A stretch of 64,000 nucleotides of DNA, taken from assembly GCA_000231825.2 (NCBI GenBank), contig JH720307.1:1388880-1452879 (forward strand). The letters run 5' to 3'. A program made the position numbers and the translations under genes. The notes beneath the pieces were generated by a model. The model had not been told where the DNA came from and ran no database searches. It saw only the letters and a program-made list of their open reading frames with translations. Source of the DNA: Tetrahymena elliotti 4EA (Eukaryota; Ciliophora; Oligohymenophorea; Hymenostomatida; Tetrahymenidae). This document shows positions 38,314 to 50,705 of this stretch, piece by piece (position 1 is the first letter of the stretch; each line of letters opens with the position of its first letter).

Positions 38314-39080
38314 TATCCTTAATTATTAAGCCCTAAAATTTTGACTTGTTTTTTTCTTTAAAAATTGTTTTTGTTGATTAAAAATTCTAAAAATTAAGAT
38401 CAGATAAAAAATTTTGTTATTTTTTGTGACCAGCAATAATGTTTTCATCAGAAAGACACAATTAGATTTAATATTGTTATTAAAAATAAACAAAAAAGTA
38501 TTTTTTTTATTTGATAAAAATTATTTTTAAAAATTTAGATAAAATTTGTTCTTGGTTTGATTACAGAAAATTGTTTTATGGATTAATATTTATTTTTGTT
38601 TTTTTTCTTTTTTTGTTGAATATTGATTACTTTTTGTTGAGAAAAGTATTTGCTTTAAATAAAGTATTTTGTTTGATTAATTAACAGATTTATTTATTGA
38701 GATTAACATTTTTTATTAAAGATTTAAATATTTAAACATAAATAAATCTAATTTTTTAACCTTAAAATAAGGAGTTAATTTATGTTGTATTTGAAATTAT
38801 AAAAAAAAGATAAACGGTTTAATATTATTTAGCTCTATCTCAAATTAAAAAAAAGAAGATTGCGCGCGTAGTAAAATATCATTTATTAGAATAGTCCGCT
38901 AAAAAAAAACATAATCTTAACTTTAAAAAATTGATAGATAGAGTTAAAATTAGGTAAATACTTGCAACAACCAATTAAATATATAAGAATATTACAGCCT
39001 GAATAGAACATATTATGGTAAGATTTATTAATTTCATTATTATAATTATTTAATTAACAAAATTTTAAATATTAAACATC
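38314..39080. other. Divergent promoter region with structured block
   Basis: Between the TPR gene (-) and the MTA9-like gene (+). Mostly A/T, but 38830-38955 carries nested inverted repeats and the G/C run TGCGCGCGTAG (entered separately). Confidence 0.45.
38830..38955. other. Nested inverted repeats, possible ncRNA
   Basis: Outer arms CTCTATCTCAAATT and AAATTGATAGATAGAG pair imperfectly. Inner arms AAGATT and AATCTT flank TGCGCGCGTAG and GTCCGC, the only G/C-rich bases for several hundred positions. This fits a folded transcript or a protein-binding palindrome; no known RNA family is recognised. Confidence 0.3.
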
Positions 39081-40628
39081 ATGAAGTCTCAAGAAACTTT
39101 AGCTGCCTGCCAATCTCTCGAAAAGTAAATATAGCTTCAGCAGCTTAAAACTTTTCAAAAAAATGCATATAATAATTAATTTTATTTGTATAAACTAGAT
39201 TCGCTCATCCCAAGAAACCTTCTCCTGTTTAGGTATTAGCATATGCATATTTTATGAAGCAATAAGTAGCATATTAAGGATATAATAACAAAATATTCTA
39301 TCATAAAAAATGTAGAAGTCCCAGATTATTGAAGAGCCTCCTTTGCAAAAAAAGGTTAAGCCTAGCGAACCAGGGTACTTAATTTTACAATTATCAATTA
39401 CTTTCATTAGTTTCGCTAGTTTAAGATTGCATTTACAAGTTCTACTGATGGATTAGATGCTTTTTATTCTATTAGAAGAATTTAACCCTCTTAGGAGGAA
39501 AAAAATTTAACTCTTTAAAATTTAAAAAAATTTAGTGAAGATTAACTAAGTCTACTTTTGAAATGGAGAGCCTAATACATTCCTCCTCAAAAGCCAACAA
39601 ATGAAGATGAATATAAGTAATAATTTTTTAATTTAGAATGTAAAATGGAAAATGAAGGATAAAATTTAGCTATTTGTTTTTGTTTCCATAAAGGAGTAAT
39701 TAATTTATCAAATCTAAAATTAGGAAAATTGTGTGTTAAAACATATCAAGCGAAAAACTAGAATAGCATGCAGGAGATATTTCTGCTTTATTTATTAATA
39801 TTAAGTGGAAATTATCCGATGATTAAAGCGGCAAATAGATTGAAGATTTAGTAATAAAAAAACAAACTTTTTTATTATTTTCATTGATTTCTACCATTTT
39901 ATTAATCAACAATATTCATACTTTTTATTAATTAAAAAAGAAAAAATTAGCTATTAATGATAAACTCATAAACAATGGTATTATATTTATTTGGAGCGAA
40001 AAAGAAATATTAGGGTAGATTATTGATGTCTTAGAAGCAAAAGGATTCAGTTATATAGAAAATTTCATGATTAACTAGCTCTCAGCAGATAAAGCCTTAG
40101 AAATGCAAAGAAAAAATTAAAATTAGCAAAGTAAAGAAAAAAAGATTACAGATTTCTTTAAGAGATTAACACCTCAAAAGAATATCTGGTCTGATATAAC
40201 TCCAGAATAATGTATTGAATAAGAAAAATTCCCACCAAATAATTATGTTCAAGATATATTTGTAAATAGTGAATACAGCTATTTTAGAAAGTCTAAAAAA
40301 ATTCTTTTGATGCTTCGTAAATTCAATAAAGATGCTTAACTCGAATTAAGACATTAGCGTACATCTGATATATTCTTTGATATTTTTGAATAAAATAAGC
40401 CCAACGGTAAAATTGTTTAAAAATCGAAATATTTAATTTTTCATGTTAAAAATAAAATTAGATGTTAGCAAAAAAGGTATGGAATTTGTTTATAAAATGA
40501 TTGAAACCCTTCTACCAAAGGCTAATTATAGTGAAGAAAATAAAGGAGCATTGAAAATGATGGAATTATATGCTGATGAAAAATCTTAGCCTAGAAAGGG
40601 ATGGATTAGTGTATTTGAGCAAGAGTGA
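39081..40628 (+). CDS. MTA9-like MT-A70 protein, catalytic motif lost
   Basis: Seven exons (39081-39124, 39199-39265, 39316-39354, 39420-39616, 39670-39850, 39941-40406, 40462-40628) sum in phase to 386 aa. The C-terminal half is an MT-A70 methyltransferase fold: GIIFIWSEKEILGQIIDVLE, LRHQRTSDIFFD, then the family's C-terminal ELYADEKSQPRKGWISVF. The SAM/catalytic DPPW tetrad is replaced by NIKW in ALFINIKWKLSDD. This matches MTA9-type subunits of the ciliate N6-adenine methyltransferase complex (MTA1, MTA9, p1, p2), where the degenerate partner helps bind nucleic acid. The N-terminal part is Gln-rich and basic (HPKKPSPVQVLAYAYFMKQQ). The intron at 39355 starts GTTAAG and is the weakest join. 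METTL14-like proteins are the alternative. Confidence 0.8.
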
Positions 40629-41423
40629 AAATTCTGAGAAAAAAAAATAAATCTTTCTAGAAACATTTTTAGAAAGCTTCTAACAAAATAATAAAAAAGC
40701 ATAAATTAATTAATAAAAACAATAAGAAGAAGTAAAAGAGTCAATCAAACTCACTAACAATAAAATGAGTTTTTAATAAATAAATAACTCCTAAAACATA
40801 ATTATTAACCAAGGATTGACTGATGAAATCAAATACTAAAATAAATTGAAAATCTTAAAAATAAAAAAAATAATCAATTAATTATTTTCTACCCCACAAA
40901 AAACACTTATTTAAACAAGGTCTTTTATATAAGTTAGTAAAAGGCTTCCAACTCTTTTTTTCAAATATTATAAAAATTAATTAGTAATTATTATTGCTAT
41001 AAAGTAAGACTCCTTATTGTTATTCATTTCTATGTATTTATCTTAATACCTTTCTATCTATTTTTCTATCTCACTTTCTCTCATTTATTTTTTCATAAAA
41101 TTCAACCCAAAAAACTCATTTTTACAATAAATTCGAGACTTTTCAGGGATCTTTGTTCGATCTTAATAAAATATTTATATAAGAGCATATCTTCATGAAA
41201 GTTCTAGATAAATAGTCTTATTATAAACTTATTCACTTTTTTTTGCTTTCTTACGCGTGTAAATTATTAATAAAATTAAATTAATTGATTAACACCAATC
41301 AGATTTGATTTTTTTGATTAGATATTTAATTCAACTTTTATAAAAAACAAATTGAATTTTATTGTTAACAATTATAATTTAATTTGAAATAAAAAAATTT
41401 AATTAACGCAACAATATAAGGTA
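40629..41423. other. Intergenic AT-rich DNA
   Basis: 3' flank of the MTA9-like gene and 5' flank of the PDI gene. No coding signal. Confidence 0.5.
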
Positions 41424-43567
41424 ATGTCTAAATTATTAGCTTTAGCTTTAATTGCCTGTCTTATAGGTACTACTTTAGCACTTTATGACAATAACTCTAA
41501 AGTCATTAAGCTTAACAAAAGTAGATTTTAAAACGAAGTCATTAACTCTAAAGAACTTTGGCTTGTTGAATTTTTCGGTAATTTAAATTCTCATTGCACA
41601 ATTAAACCATTTAATTATAGTCTATGATAATCTTTTTACAATCATTTTATTTCATTCAATTATTAAACTAAAATTTAATCATTTTATCAAATAGCCCCTT
41701 GGTGTGGTCACTGCAAAAGCTTAGCTCCTGAATGGGAAAAGGCTGCTAAGGCTCTCGAAGGTATAGTTAAAGTTGGTGCCGTTGATATGACTACTGATTA
41801 AGTAAATATTAAAAATATATTGATTTATAATTATGTCAAAAAAGATCTAAACTTTGGCTAATACTTTAAGTAAACTAAAGCACAGGCTAAAGATTTATCT
41901 TATCTTCTATATTTGATGCTAATTAATTCAAATACCAATACCCACTTTGAAAAAAACTTAATTTTTATTAGCTTTTTTGAATAAATTGAATTTGTTTTTT
42001 AATTGATTGAGCTGAAAATGAAGAAATTCTTTCAAAAGTCAAATTCGATGCAATATATAATTCTTTACTATGAAGTATTTTAATAGATTTTAATCTACAA
42101 AATTGTTAAGATGCTAAATTATAAGTTATAATATTTGCATATAATTAAAAAGATAAGATTAGATATTATTTGGCTATTCAATATTTACAGTTTTAAAATT
42201 CTAATGCTAAAAATGTTTCTAATATTATAGGAAGTTGGAAGTCCTTACAACATCTAAGGTTTCCCCACTATTAAATTCTTTGGTGACAATAAGTCTAAGC
42301 CCTAAGATTACAATAGTGGAAGAACAGCAAATGATTTGATTAACTACGCTTTAAACGAAGCTAAGAGTATTGCTCAACGTCGTTTGAGTGGTGGAAGTAG
42401 CTCATCAAGTGGAAACAGATAATAATCCTCTGGTGGTTCTAAGGCTAATGCTGATAACGATGGTGATGTTGTTGTCTTAACTGATGATAACTTTGACTCT
42501 AATGTTGTTGGAAGCAAAGAACCTTGGTTCATAGAATTCTATGCTCCCTGGTGTGGTCATTGCAAAAATTTACAACCTGAATGGAATAAGTTAGCTACTG
42601 ATATGAAGAAAGAAGGTATCAAGGTTGCTAAGGTTGATGCTACAGTTCACCCTAAGGTTGCTCAACGTTTCGGAGTTAACGGTTACCCCACTATTAAGTT
42701 CTTCCCTGCTGGTTTCTCTCACGATTCTGAAGGTAATTATTAAACTTTTGATCTGAATAAAAAGGCAAAAAGATATGCTTGCAACAAAAAATTAATCGAT
42801 AGGAATAGAAATAAAAAAAGATTTATCTTGTTTAAAGCAAATAACTACTCAATAAATATCATAAAAGCAAAATTAAATAGCATTTTCATATTTCAATAGA
42901 TTTGAAGCAATTAATTAAAATAAAGAATTATATAAGAAGATCATTGTTAATTATTTTTATTAATTAAAAGTTGTTGATTACAATGGTGGTAGAGATTCTT
43001 CTACTATGGGAGGCTGGGCTAAGGAACAAAGAGATGCTAAGAAGCCCATTATGTTCACTCAACTTCTTAACCAATCTATTTATGATGAATACTGCACTAA
43101 CAATAGTGGTAATACTCAAATTATAAAATCTAAAAATATATTTTTATCATTTATTTTTTTTCAATAAAAAAGGTGTTTGTATCATCTTCCTCCTTCCTCA
43201 TATTTATGATTCTTCTGCTTCTCAAAGAAACGGTTACATTGAATTAATTCAAGAAATCGCTCAAGCTAATAAGGGAAGACCTATTACCTATTTATGGAGT
43301 TAAGGTGGTGATCAATACGACTTCGAAGAAAAGCTTAATGCTGGTGGTAGTGGCTATCCTTCTGTTTTAGCTATTTCTCACAAGAAAAACCTCTACCAAA
43401 TATTTAAGGGTTCTTTCAAGAAGAAAGATTTAGATAGCTTTGTTTCTGGATTACTCACTGGACGTGGTAGCTTCTCTACTTTACCCACTCTTCCTAAAAT
43501 TAAGAAGGTTAAAGAATGGGATGGTAAGGATGCTGAATAACAACCCTCAGATAACAGTGATCTTTGA
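41424..43567 (+). CDS. Protein disulfide isomerase, P5/PDIA6 type
   Basis: Five exons (41424-41577, 41695-41801, 42231-42732, 42971-43108, 43173-43567) give 431 aa. A signal peptide ([20 protein letters not shown]) is followed by two thioredoxin domains, each with APWCGHCK, at about residues 53-60 and 183-190. The cis-Pro sites are GFPTIKFF and GYPTIKFF. A redox-inactive C-terminal domain with [17 protein letters not shown] follows. The order a-a'-b is that of P5 (PDIA6). The C-terminus NSDL is a plausible variant of the KDEL retrieval signal. It catalyses disulfide formation and isomerisation in the ER lumen, useful for abundant secretory cargo. Codon use is strongly biased (GCT, GGT, AAG), suggesting high expression. 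Intron 2 is 429 nt, long for this window. Confidence 0.95.
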
Positions 43568-44387
43568 GCTTCAGTACTTTAAAAATTTTAGTTAATAAAC
43601 CCTTGAATATTAGTTAAACACATAGTTAAAATTGCATGTAAAATATATTTTGTGTGCTCTTGAGATAATATTTTATTTCTCTTAATAATTTCTATTCTAT
43701 CAAAAGACAAAAATATATATCCTCACTGTTTTCATATCAACTAAAAATATGTAAATAACTTTTAAAAAAGTTAAATTTTGAAAATTGAATAATGAGATTT
43801 AAAATCTTAATTTTATTGAATTTCAATACAGACAGACAATAATATTTATAGACGTATATTGAGAGATGGGTGATGTTTTAAAAAGGAATAATATCAGCAA
43901 TAGAAGATATTTAAGTATTTTCAGGTGTATTTTAACAAGAATTAAAGGGGGGGGAAAAATTTTTAGAGAAAAATTAATTTAGGTTTGCAGTTGAAACATA
44001 AAATGAAATACTAATTAATGAATTAAGGAAGAAATAATGATAAACTATTTGAAGCATTTGATTTTAAGTATTTAAAATTGAAATTAGAATAATTGACTAA
44101 ATATTGAAAGTATTTATTTGTCAAAATTTAATATTAAATACTGAAATTTTAGAATATTTTGTGTTTCTTATAAAGAAATATCTGATCTATTTTTAATCTC
44201 TCTCTTGGATCTAATTAAAACTTATGATATTTTTATAATCAATGATGCATTTATTGAAGTAATTTTACCTCATCGAAAGACTAACCTTAACTTATTATCT
44301 GAATTTTTACAATACTGGTTTTAGTTTATGCAGAGTGTAAGCAAGTTTTATCTAATTTGACCTAGAAAATTAATATTTTGTATGAAT
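43568..44387. other. Intergenic between convergent genes
   Basis: A/T-rich, with a G run at about 43949-43956. At 44250-44380 the minus strand has coding-like pieces (VKLDKTCLHSAQTKTS) that may be a further exon of the LRR gene. Confidence 0.4.
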
Positions 44388-45039
44388 TCAACCAAATTAT
44401 TTAAAGTACGTCATATAAAGTTCTATCTCTATCAATTTAGGCGAATCACTCAGGCTATTTAACAAGGAAATAAATCCATCATCAAAAATATTGTTTTTAC
44501 TTTTTTTATTTTATAATTTTTTGAATCTGTTTTATTTAATTAAAATGCATACAAAAGATTCATAGATAACTTTTTGAGATTTATAATTTTCTATAAACCA
44601 ACGCCAAGAGCAATACAGCCCTCACTTCCTATGTTATTATTACTTTTTATGATATTATCAAATTAATTACTTAAATTTTATATATTATTTGCAATAATTT
44701 ACCTTAAGTCAATAAGTAAGTCTTAAAGTTAGATATTTTAAGAAAGTGAATCAACTAAAGGCTAGCACCCTTTTGAGCCTATTCTTTCTGCACTTATTTT
44801 TTTCATTTTTATTTGTTTTTACTATTTTTATCTATTAATAAGTTATTTTACTAGAGGTAAAGCTTTAAAGATATCCCATATTTCCACTTTTCTCCAACAT
44901 ATTTTTCTAATAATTCATTTGATTAAAGATTTACTAAAGGCTAGATGTTATGAACACAAATATGGATTCCATCCTAAATTTAGTGCTCATGACACTCTTT
45001 ATCACCATGCTTATGGCTATGAGAATGACTGTGAGACAT
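44388..45039 (-). CDS. Leucine-rich repeat protein, His-rich N-terminus
   Basis: The start MSHSHSHSHKHGDKECHEH is a His-rich, possibly metal-binding head. After an intron come RNI-type leucine-rich repeats: AERIGSKGCQPLVDSLSQNI, then NNIGSEGCIALGVGLQKIIN with LKKLSMNL, then IFDDGFISLLNSLSDSPKL. Each repeat sits in its own exon with A/T-rich introns between. The stop used (44388-44390) may be inside an intron, because a further coding-like exon lies near 44290-44365. The function is likely protein binding; the partner is unknown. Confidence 0.65.
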
Positions 45040-45689
45040 TATTTTAAAAATATGTTATTAAGAATAAAAATATACTATAATTTTATAATTTTTGTTAATG
45101 GTTTTTTAGCCAGAAAGAATATTTAATTTTGATGTAAAGTTAATTAAATTATTAATAGATAGCTAACTAGATCTACAAATTCGCGGAATCTAATTTAGTG
45201 AATAAGTTTTTCAATTTTCTATTTTTCATATGAAATATGAAAAGATATTCAACATAAAAAAATTATTATAATTTATTTTAACTAAATTGAAAAGATTTAC
45301 AAATAAGATAAAGAAATTTAAAATACAGTACAAAGTTTTTTTGGTAAATTTATTAAAATCTAATTTATTTTTATTTTTTAATTATAATTGTCAGTTTTTC
45401 TTAAAACTCTTTTCATCAAGTTCGTTTGATGAGAGATAAATGTAGACAGTCAAAAAAGGATATCAGGGTATGCATATCTTGAGAGTAGAAATATTGTTTA
45501 AAATTTTAAATATACTTTTGTGAATACTATTTAGTAGAAGTGTATTGAATTTTCTGTACATTTTATGTGTGCTCACTCCTCTTAATAATAATCATTTTAT
45601 TATATTTTTTTGTGTAAAATTAGTATTTTTTATAATATTATTAATGTTTTAAAATAGTAAGTAAAAGATGCAAAAGTTATCTGTATCAT
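45040..45689. other. Intergenic with a small hairpin
   Basis: Tail-to-head gap between minus-strand genes. 45409-45435 folds into a 10-bp stem (CTTTTCATCAA / TTGATGAGAG) with loop GTTCGT. Otherwise A/T-rich, no coding signal. Confidence 0.4.
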
Positions 45690-46943
45690 TCAGTCTGAAC
45701 AAAAACAAAACCAGTTTGACTTATTAGCTTTAAACGATGTTTATTGAATAGGTTTAATAGCAGATGGAATTGATTATGTTTAGCTATGGAAACTGTTGCT
45801 ATAGATTTTAGAGCTTTTAGAAGTAAAAGAATTAACTTTTTCTTTTTCCTTCATTTATTATCTGTAATTTAAACTCTTTTTATGAGCTACAATCAGCAAC
45901 TCACTACTATCAGTAGAGTTACTATTCTCTTACTCTTTTTCATCATTAGAATCTGATATTATTTCCAAAAGGAAAAATCTCTTCCTTTGTGTCTAAAATA
46001 GTGTAAAAACAGTTGGAACTTCTTGTATTGAAACAGCTATTAATATTTAAATAAACATAAAAATATCTAAAATATTTTTTTTTCTAAGATATTAATTTAA
46101 ATTAACATAATCTTATCATATATCTCAGCAAAAAATTAAGTTGACTTTACGTTGATGATAAACATAAAAAATTTTATATTTATTTTTATCAAAAACAAAC
46201 AATTCAGTTATTTTACGTGGATATGTGGTTGATCTTGAGCCGTTTTCCTTTGCTATGAATAGCTGAACATTATCTATTTAATCGTAAAGGTTGATAAAAC
46301 TATTAGAGTTTTAAGAGAAAAATTCAGCTGCATCCAGTATAAAATTTTTAATAGCTTTATCGCTGTTTAAAGTAATGTCATATCTTAAAATGTTTTAGCT
46401 GGTTGGACACTACCAAAATATAGTATAGGTTCCATGTAATTAGGCCTATTTAAAAAAAGAAGAGAGGTATTATTGGTTGGTTGAAAATGTAAGGAAAATT
46501 TAAATATTCATTAATAAGATTTGCTTTCAATTTACCAATGCATATATTTCCTTGTAAAACAAGTAAGTAAAACAATAAATAAAAAGCGCAAATATTACAA
46601 CACTTAAAGGACAGTAGTAAATTTAACACTCTTAAAAGTTTAGAGTATTTTATTATAAAAAGGCTACTAAAATTAAAATATTTATTTTGTATATATTTAC
46701 TTGTTAATCTCTCTTTTTTCTTTATGGTAGTGGTTGAGGTTGACTGGATCCTTTTTTAAAATAAATAAACAACATTAATTCAACAAATTGCTGATTGGTA
46801 AACCAATAAGTCATGGAGTTGAAATAAGCAATTAAACATATCAACTTTGATAATTTAAATAAAATTTTACTATAAGGAAACTATTCCCACATCATGGGTG
46901 AAGTGGAAAGATAAAATTCATTTGACTAATCTTGTACTATCAT
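45690..46943 (-). CDS. Unknown multi-exon protein, middle unresolved
   Basis: The 5' part is clear: an ATG exon at 46943 (MIVQDQSNEFYLSTSPMMW) joins a Pro/Gln/basic exon (SSQPQPLPQRKKRDQQ) and then QPFYNKILQTFKSVKFTTVL. The 3' part is also clear: ITLNSDKAIKNFILDAAEFF, then after an intron VSIQEVPTVFTLFQTQRKR and a Ser/Asn/Lys-rich tail ending at TGA 45690-45692. Between about 46420 and 46600 two frames compete: PNYMEPILYFGSVQPAKTF, and EIYAL plus AQLHGTYTIFWQCP through a 15-nt micro-exon. Either a micro-exon is used or a frameshift is present. No domain recognised. Confidence 0.55.
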
Positions 46944-47939
46944 TTAGCAATATTTACCAAGTAAATAAAAAAGTATTTAAAAAGGAGAGATTTTAATTTT
47001 TGCTTTAATCTTAATACTTTTTAATTAATATTTTTTAACAATGTTTCTGCTACTTTATTTTATTATTATCAAAATTGCAAAAATCTTCTCCTTAAAATGC
47101 CTTTTTTATCACTAAATATTTAAGATTAAGTATTTTTCTACCATTCTTCTCCTTTTAAAATCAATAAATATTCAAGTCTAAGGTAAAAAAAACACCCTAC
47201 AATTCATATAGCTGCTTTGGTTTTAAAAAACTAAGATATGTTTTTCATTTATTGAAAAATCATTCCAGCATTTATTTATTTATTTACTTGCCATTTAAAT
47301 TAACAGTTTCCATTCATTTGATTTCTAAAGTAAACATAATCTAAAAATTAATTTGGTGTTTAGATGATAATCTCTACCAATTTCATCAAAATCAAATCAT
47401 TTTAAGATTAGTTTTTAAATTACTTTCCTTTATCACTAAAATTGTCTATCTATTTACAATTAGCTCACTTATATTTATATTAAAAAATTATGTATTTTTT
47501 TTCCTTATTCCTTGTTTACACATTAATTTATTTAAGTATTTTTATTATCAAACTAAATGTCATTTTAGAACTAGAATATGAAACTATGTGTTTTTTATTT
47601 TTTTAATCTTTATTAGAGATCTAAAACTAAAAATTGTAAAATTTACTTATAATTTCATAAATCTTTAAGAATTTAAATAAATAAGAGGTATAGTTGTTTC
47701 TTTTTTTTCTTAATTATTGAAATCTTAAAGTTAAAACTAAGCAAAAAAAGAAAATTGAAGTTAAGCTAATGTAAAACTTCAATAATTTAAATCTTATAAA
47801 AGACCCTATCAATAATTTATATTTGAGTCTTCTGGCAATAATTTAAAAATATTGTAAGCCTATTTAATACCAAGATTTTAAATTATTGTTTTGTTGTTTA
47901 AGTAGTACTTGATTATTATTATTATCTTTTTAGAATAGA
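46944..47939. other. Intergenic AT-rich DNA
   Basis: 5' side of the preceding minus-strand gene. No convincing coding segment or structure. Confidence 0.45.
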
Positions 47940-48284
47940 ATGTAAACTAATAGCCAAATTAATCAAAGATTTAAAATACTCTTTGGTAGTAACAAAGATA
48001 AAAATATATGTTTCCTCTTAAAAAAAATTTAGAAACAAAATTAGTCTCAAATCTACTTCAACTTAAAAACTAAAAGTAGTAAATTTAATATTTAAAATTA
48101 GAATAGGTCTCATATAACTTCATTCAGCCTATCTATTACTTTAATTATTGGATTTAGAACAAATATATAATTGAGTTTATCTAAATACTTATTTTCAAGC
48201 AAACAAAAATTGTTTACACTAGATAAATTTGTATGGATATTTTTAACTCTAATTAAAAAATAATTCATTCATTTTTATACCTGA
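47940..48284 (+). CDS. Doubtful 114-aa reading frame
   Basis: ATG to TGA in one frame with Gln, Asn, Ser and Lys early (MQTNSQINQRFKILFGSNKD) and C-ending codons (CTC, TAC, TTC) like real ciliate genes. A frame this long can occur by chance when only TGA stops, so this is weak. Confidence 0.28.
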
Positions 48285-49621
48285 AGATAGATTTTCATCA
48301 TTAATTTAAATAGCTTTTATCAACAGAGAATTTTTCACAATTTATCTATTATTTCCATTAAAATTTAAATAAGAAAATGAATGGATCATGACAAATAAAT
48401 TAATTTTCTTAATTAAATAAGTGTTTTTGATTTTTACCTTTTATTACTTTCAAATTATCATTAATACAAAATTTCCTTCATTTTTAGTGATATTTTTGCT
48501 ATTGCAATCAAATTTCATAAAATTTGAGTGAGTTGATTTTAATTTAGTTCATTTCTAATCTAAGTATGCTTATGTTTATGAGAAATAAAAATTTAAAAAT
48601 TCTATAAAAGTAAAATTAAAATCAACCTTACACACAAAAAAGCTAAATATCAAGGCTAATTTATGTTTATTTTTTTAACATAAACCTTTTTCTGATCTAA
48701 AAGTTAAAAAAACTTTTATTTTTTAATATATCTAATCTAATATGTATTTGATACAACTTCTTAGTAAATAGCAGATGTAACTGTTTTTGAATTGTGCAGT
48801 TTTTAATGAATGAAGTATTTCGTTTTCAAAGTTTATGTTTAATATTTTTTAATAAGATTAAAGACATATTAAATATTTAATATAATAATTTAGAAGAGTT
48901 ATCATTCGAAATAAATCATATCAAATAAAATATCTGCTTCAAATCTTTGAGATAAATAAAATATTATTTTAACTAAATTTAAATGTTCTGTTTTTATTTA
49001 ATAGATAAAGCTAAAAAGTCAACTTATTTTTTCAATTTAAATTTAAGTATTTTTTATTATTTTCTTTTTGTTTTGGAATGAAAATAATTTTTTAATGTGA
49101 AAAGAAAAGAAAATATTAAAATGAGTGATCAATAAATAATATATAAAGTATTAAAGCTAAAACAATATTTGATAATAAATTTTACTAAATATTTATTATT
49201 GAACATTTTATGTTTCATGAATTTGTTTGTTTGTTTATTCATTCATTTATTATAATTATATTTGAAGTATTTAAAATATATTTTTCAAATAGAAAATTTT
49301 ATATGAATATGTGATGTGATGTTGGTTGTTAGATGTGAGAATTATTATATTTTTAATCAAAGCTGTTTTTATAGTTATTATTGTGAGGAAGGACTAAGAA
49401 AAAGAGAAGTATGTTTTTTTATTAAGTGTTTACTTTTTTTATAGATTAATTTATTTTTGTTTGTTGTTTATTTTAAGTATAAGCTAGTAAGATGCTAGCT
49501 ATCTACTTAAGATATTTCATTTTACATTTTTTAATTTGCTAGCTACTAACTTTCAATAGGTTTTAGTTAAATCTCAGGTTAGTAGTAAGTTGAAATTATT
49601 TACACTTCTCTCCTCCATTTT
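48285..49621. other. Intergenic AT-rich DNA
   Basis: No gene seen. 49208-49250 has a TTTG/TTCA tetranucleotide run. Confidence 0.5.
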
Positions 49622-50582
49622 TCAAAATATATTACATTATTTTCTTGATGAATCTAAAGTAAAGACTTTATCAGATTTTCTTGAATGGCTCTTTTTTTTG
49701 TCAGAACGTACAGGGATTTCATCTTTATCTTTTGAGAGAGATCCTATGCTAATACCATTTAAATCTCTTTTTTTGTTTTTGTTAATAGGCCTTTCTTTAA
49801 TAATTTCTTGTCTTTCAACTTATGAGTTACTATCAAATATTGTAGATGATTGTGCTGATAAGTTACTGACTGGATTATTCATTTACTAAACCCAATCTAA
49901 ATATTACTAAATTAGCTTGCTAACACATTAGAAAGGTTCATTAATTTATAAATTTATTGAATTGCTATTTACATATCCTACCATTTTATGAGTGTATTCT
50001 AAATCATATATTTTTTAAGCATTTCTTTAGTCTACATTTTCATCAAAATTGAACAAATCTTTTTTATTTCCCCACAAAGCGCATTTATTATATGGTCCAA
50101 CATCTTAAAAATTTAAAGAGCTACCTAATAAATGGTTAGCTAATTATTTAATGCTGTCTTTTTCCCCTAAATCAAACACTATCACAATTATTTTATAATC
50201 TTTTAGTTTATTTGGTTTTTTTGAAATATATTCATCTTCATCTATTTATCTAGAAGTTATGGTATGACTTTCCAATTCAATATCTAAATTGACTAATTTA
50301 TCCTCACCATCTAATTTTATGAAACAAAATTTACTAAAATAAGCTAAAGAATTTATCATCAATAAACATCTTTCTTTTTCTTGGTAAAACAGCTTAGATG
50401 AATAAATATAAATAATGATTTAAATGAACCATAAAGTTAAAATTCATACCTTTTAAATTTTAATTAGAATCAATTTTATGTTTAAATTCTTCATAGCCTT
50501 CTTAAAATCGCTAAATGATAGTTTTTTTACCAACTCCTTCAAGTCCAGCAATAAGTATTTTAAAAGTTCTATCACTTTACAT
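49622..50582 (-). CDS. Divergent small GTPase with polar tail
   Basis: Exons 50450-50582 and 49622-50379 with a 70-nt intron sum to 296 aa. The start is MQSDRTFKILIAGLEGVGKK. The P-loop has Lys where Ras/Rab proteins have the Mg2+-binding Ser/Thr (GLEGVGKK-T). G3 is LDIELES rather than WDTAGQE. G4 is NKKD in ALWGNKKDL. The GTPase fold is followed by about 90 polar, basic residues (QQMNNPVSNLSAQSS to SRKSDKVFTLDSSRK) with no prenylation Cys. Nucleotide binding is therefore uncertain and hydrolysis doubtful; a pseudo-GTPase role is likely. Confidence 0.72.
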
Positions 50583-50705
50583 TTATATTATTAATTTGCT
50601 TAATATAATTACTTTTTTATTATTGTTTTTTGTTAAAAGAATTGTATTAAATTATTTTTATTATCTTTCTCAATTATTTTTTATGCTGGCTTCATAAGAA
50701 TTATA

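Noticed and set aside
45409..45470. Box C/D-like TGATGA with a hairpin, possible snoRNA
   Set aside because: No box D at a proper distance and no terminal stem; kept only as a hairpin note.
49590..49889. 99-aa plus-strand hydrophobic frame
   Set aside because: Antisense of the GTPase polar tail, which is in frame with NKKD and the P-loop.
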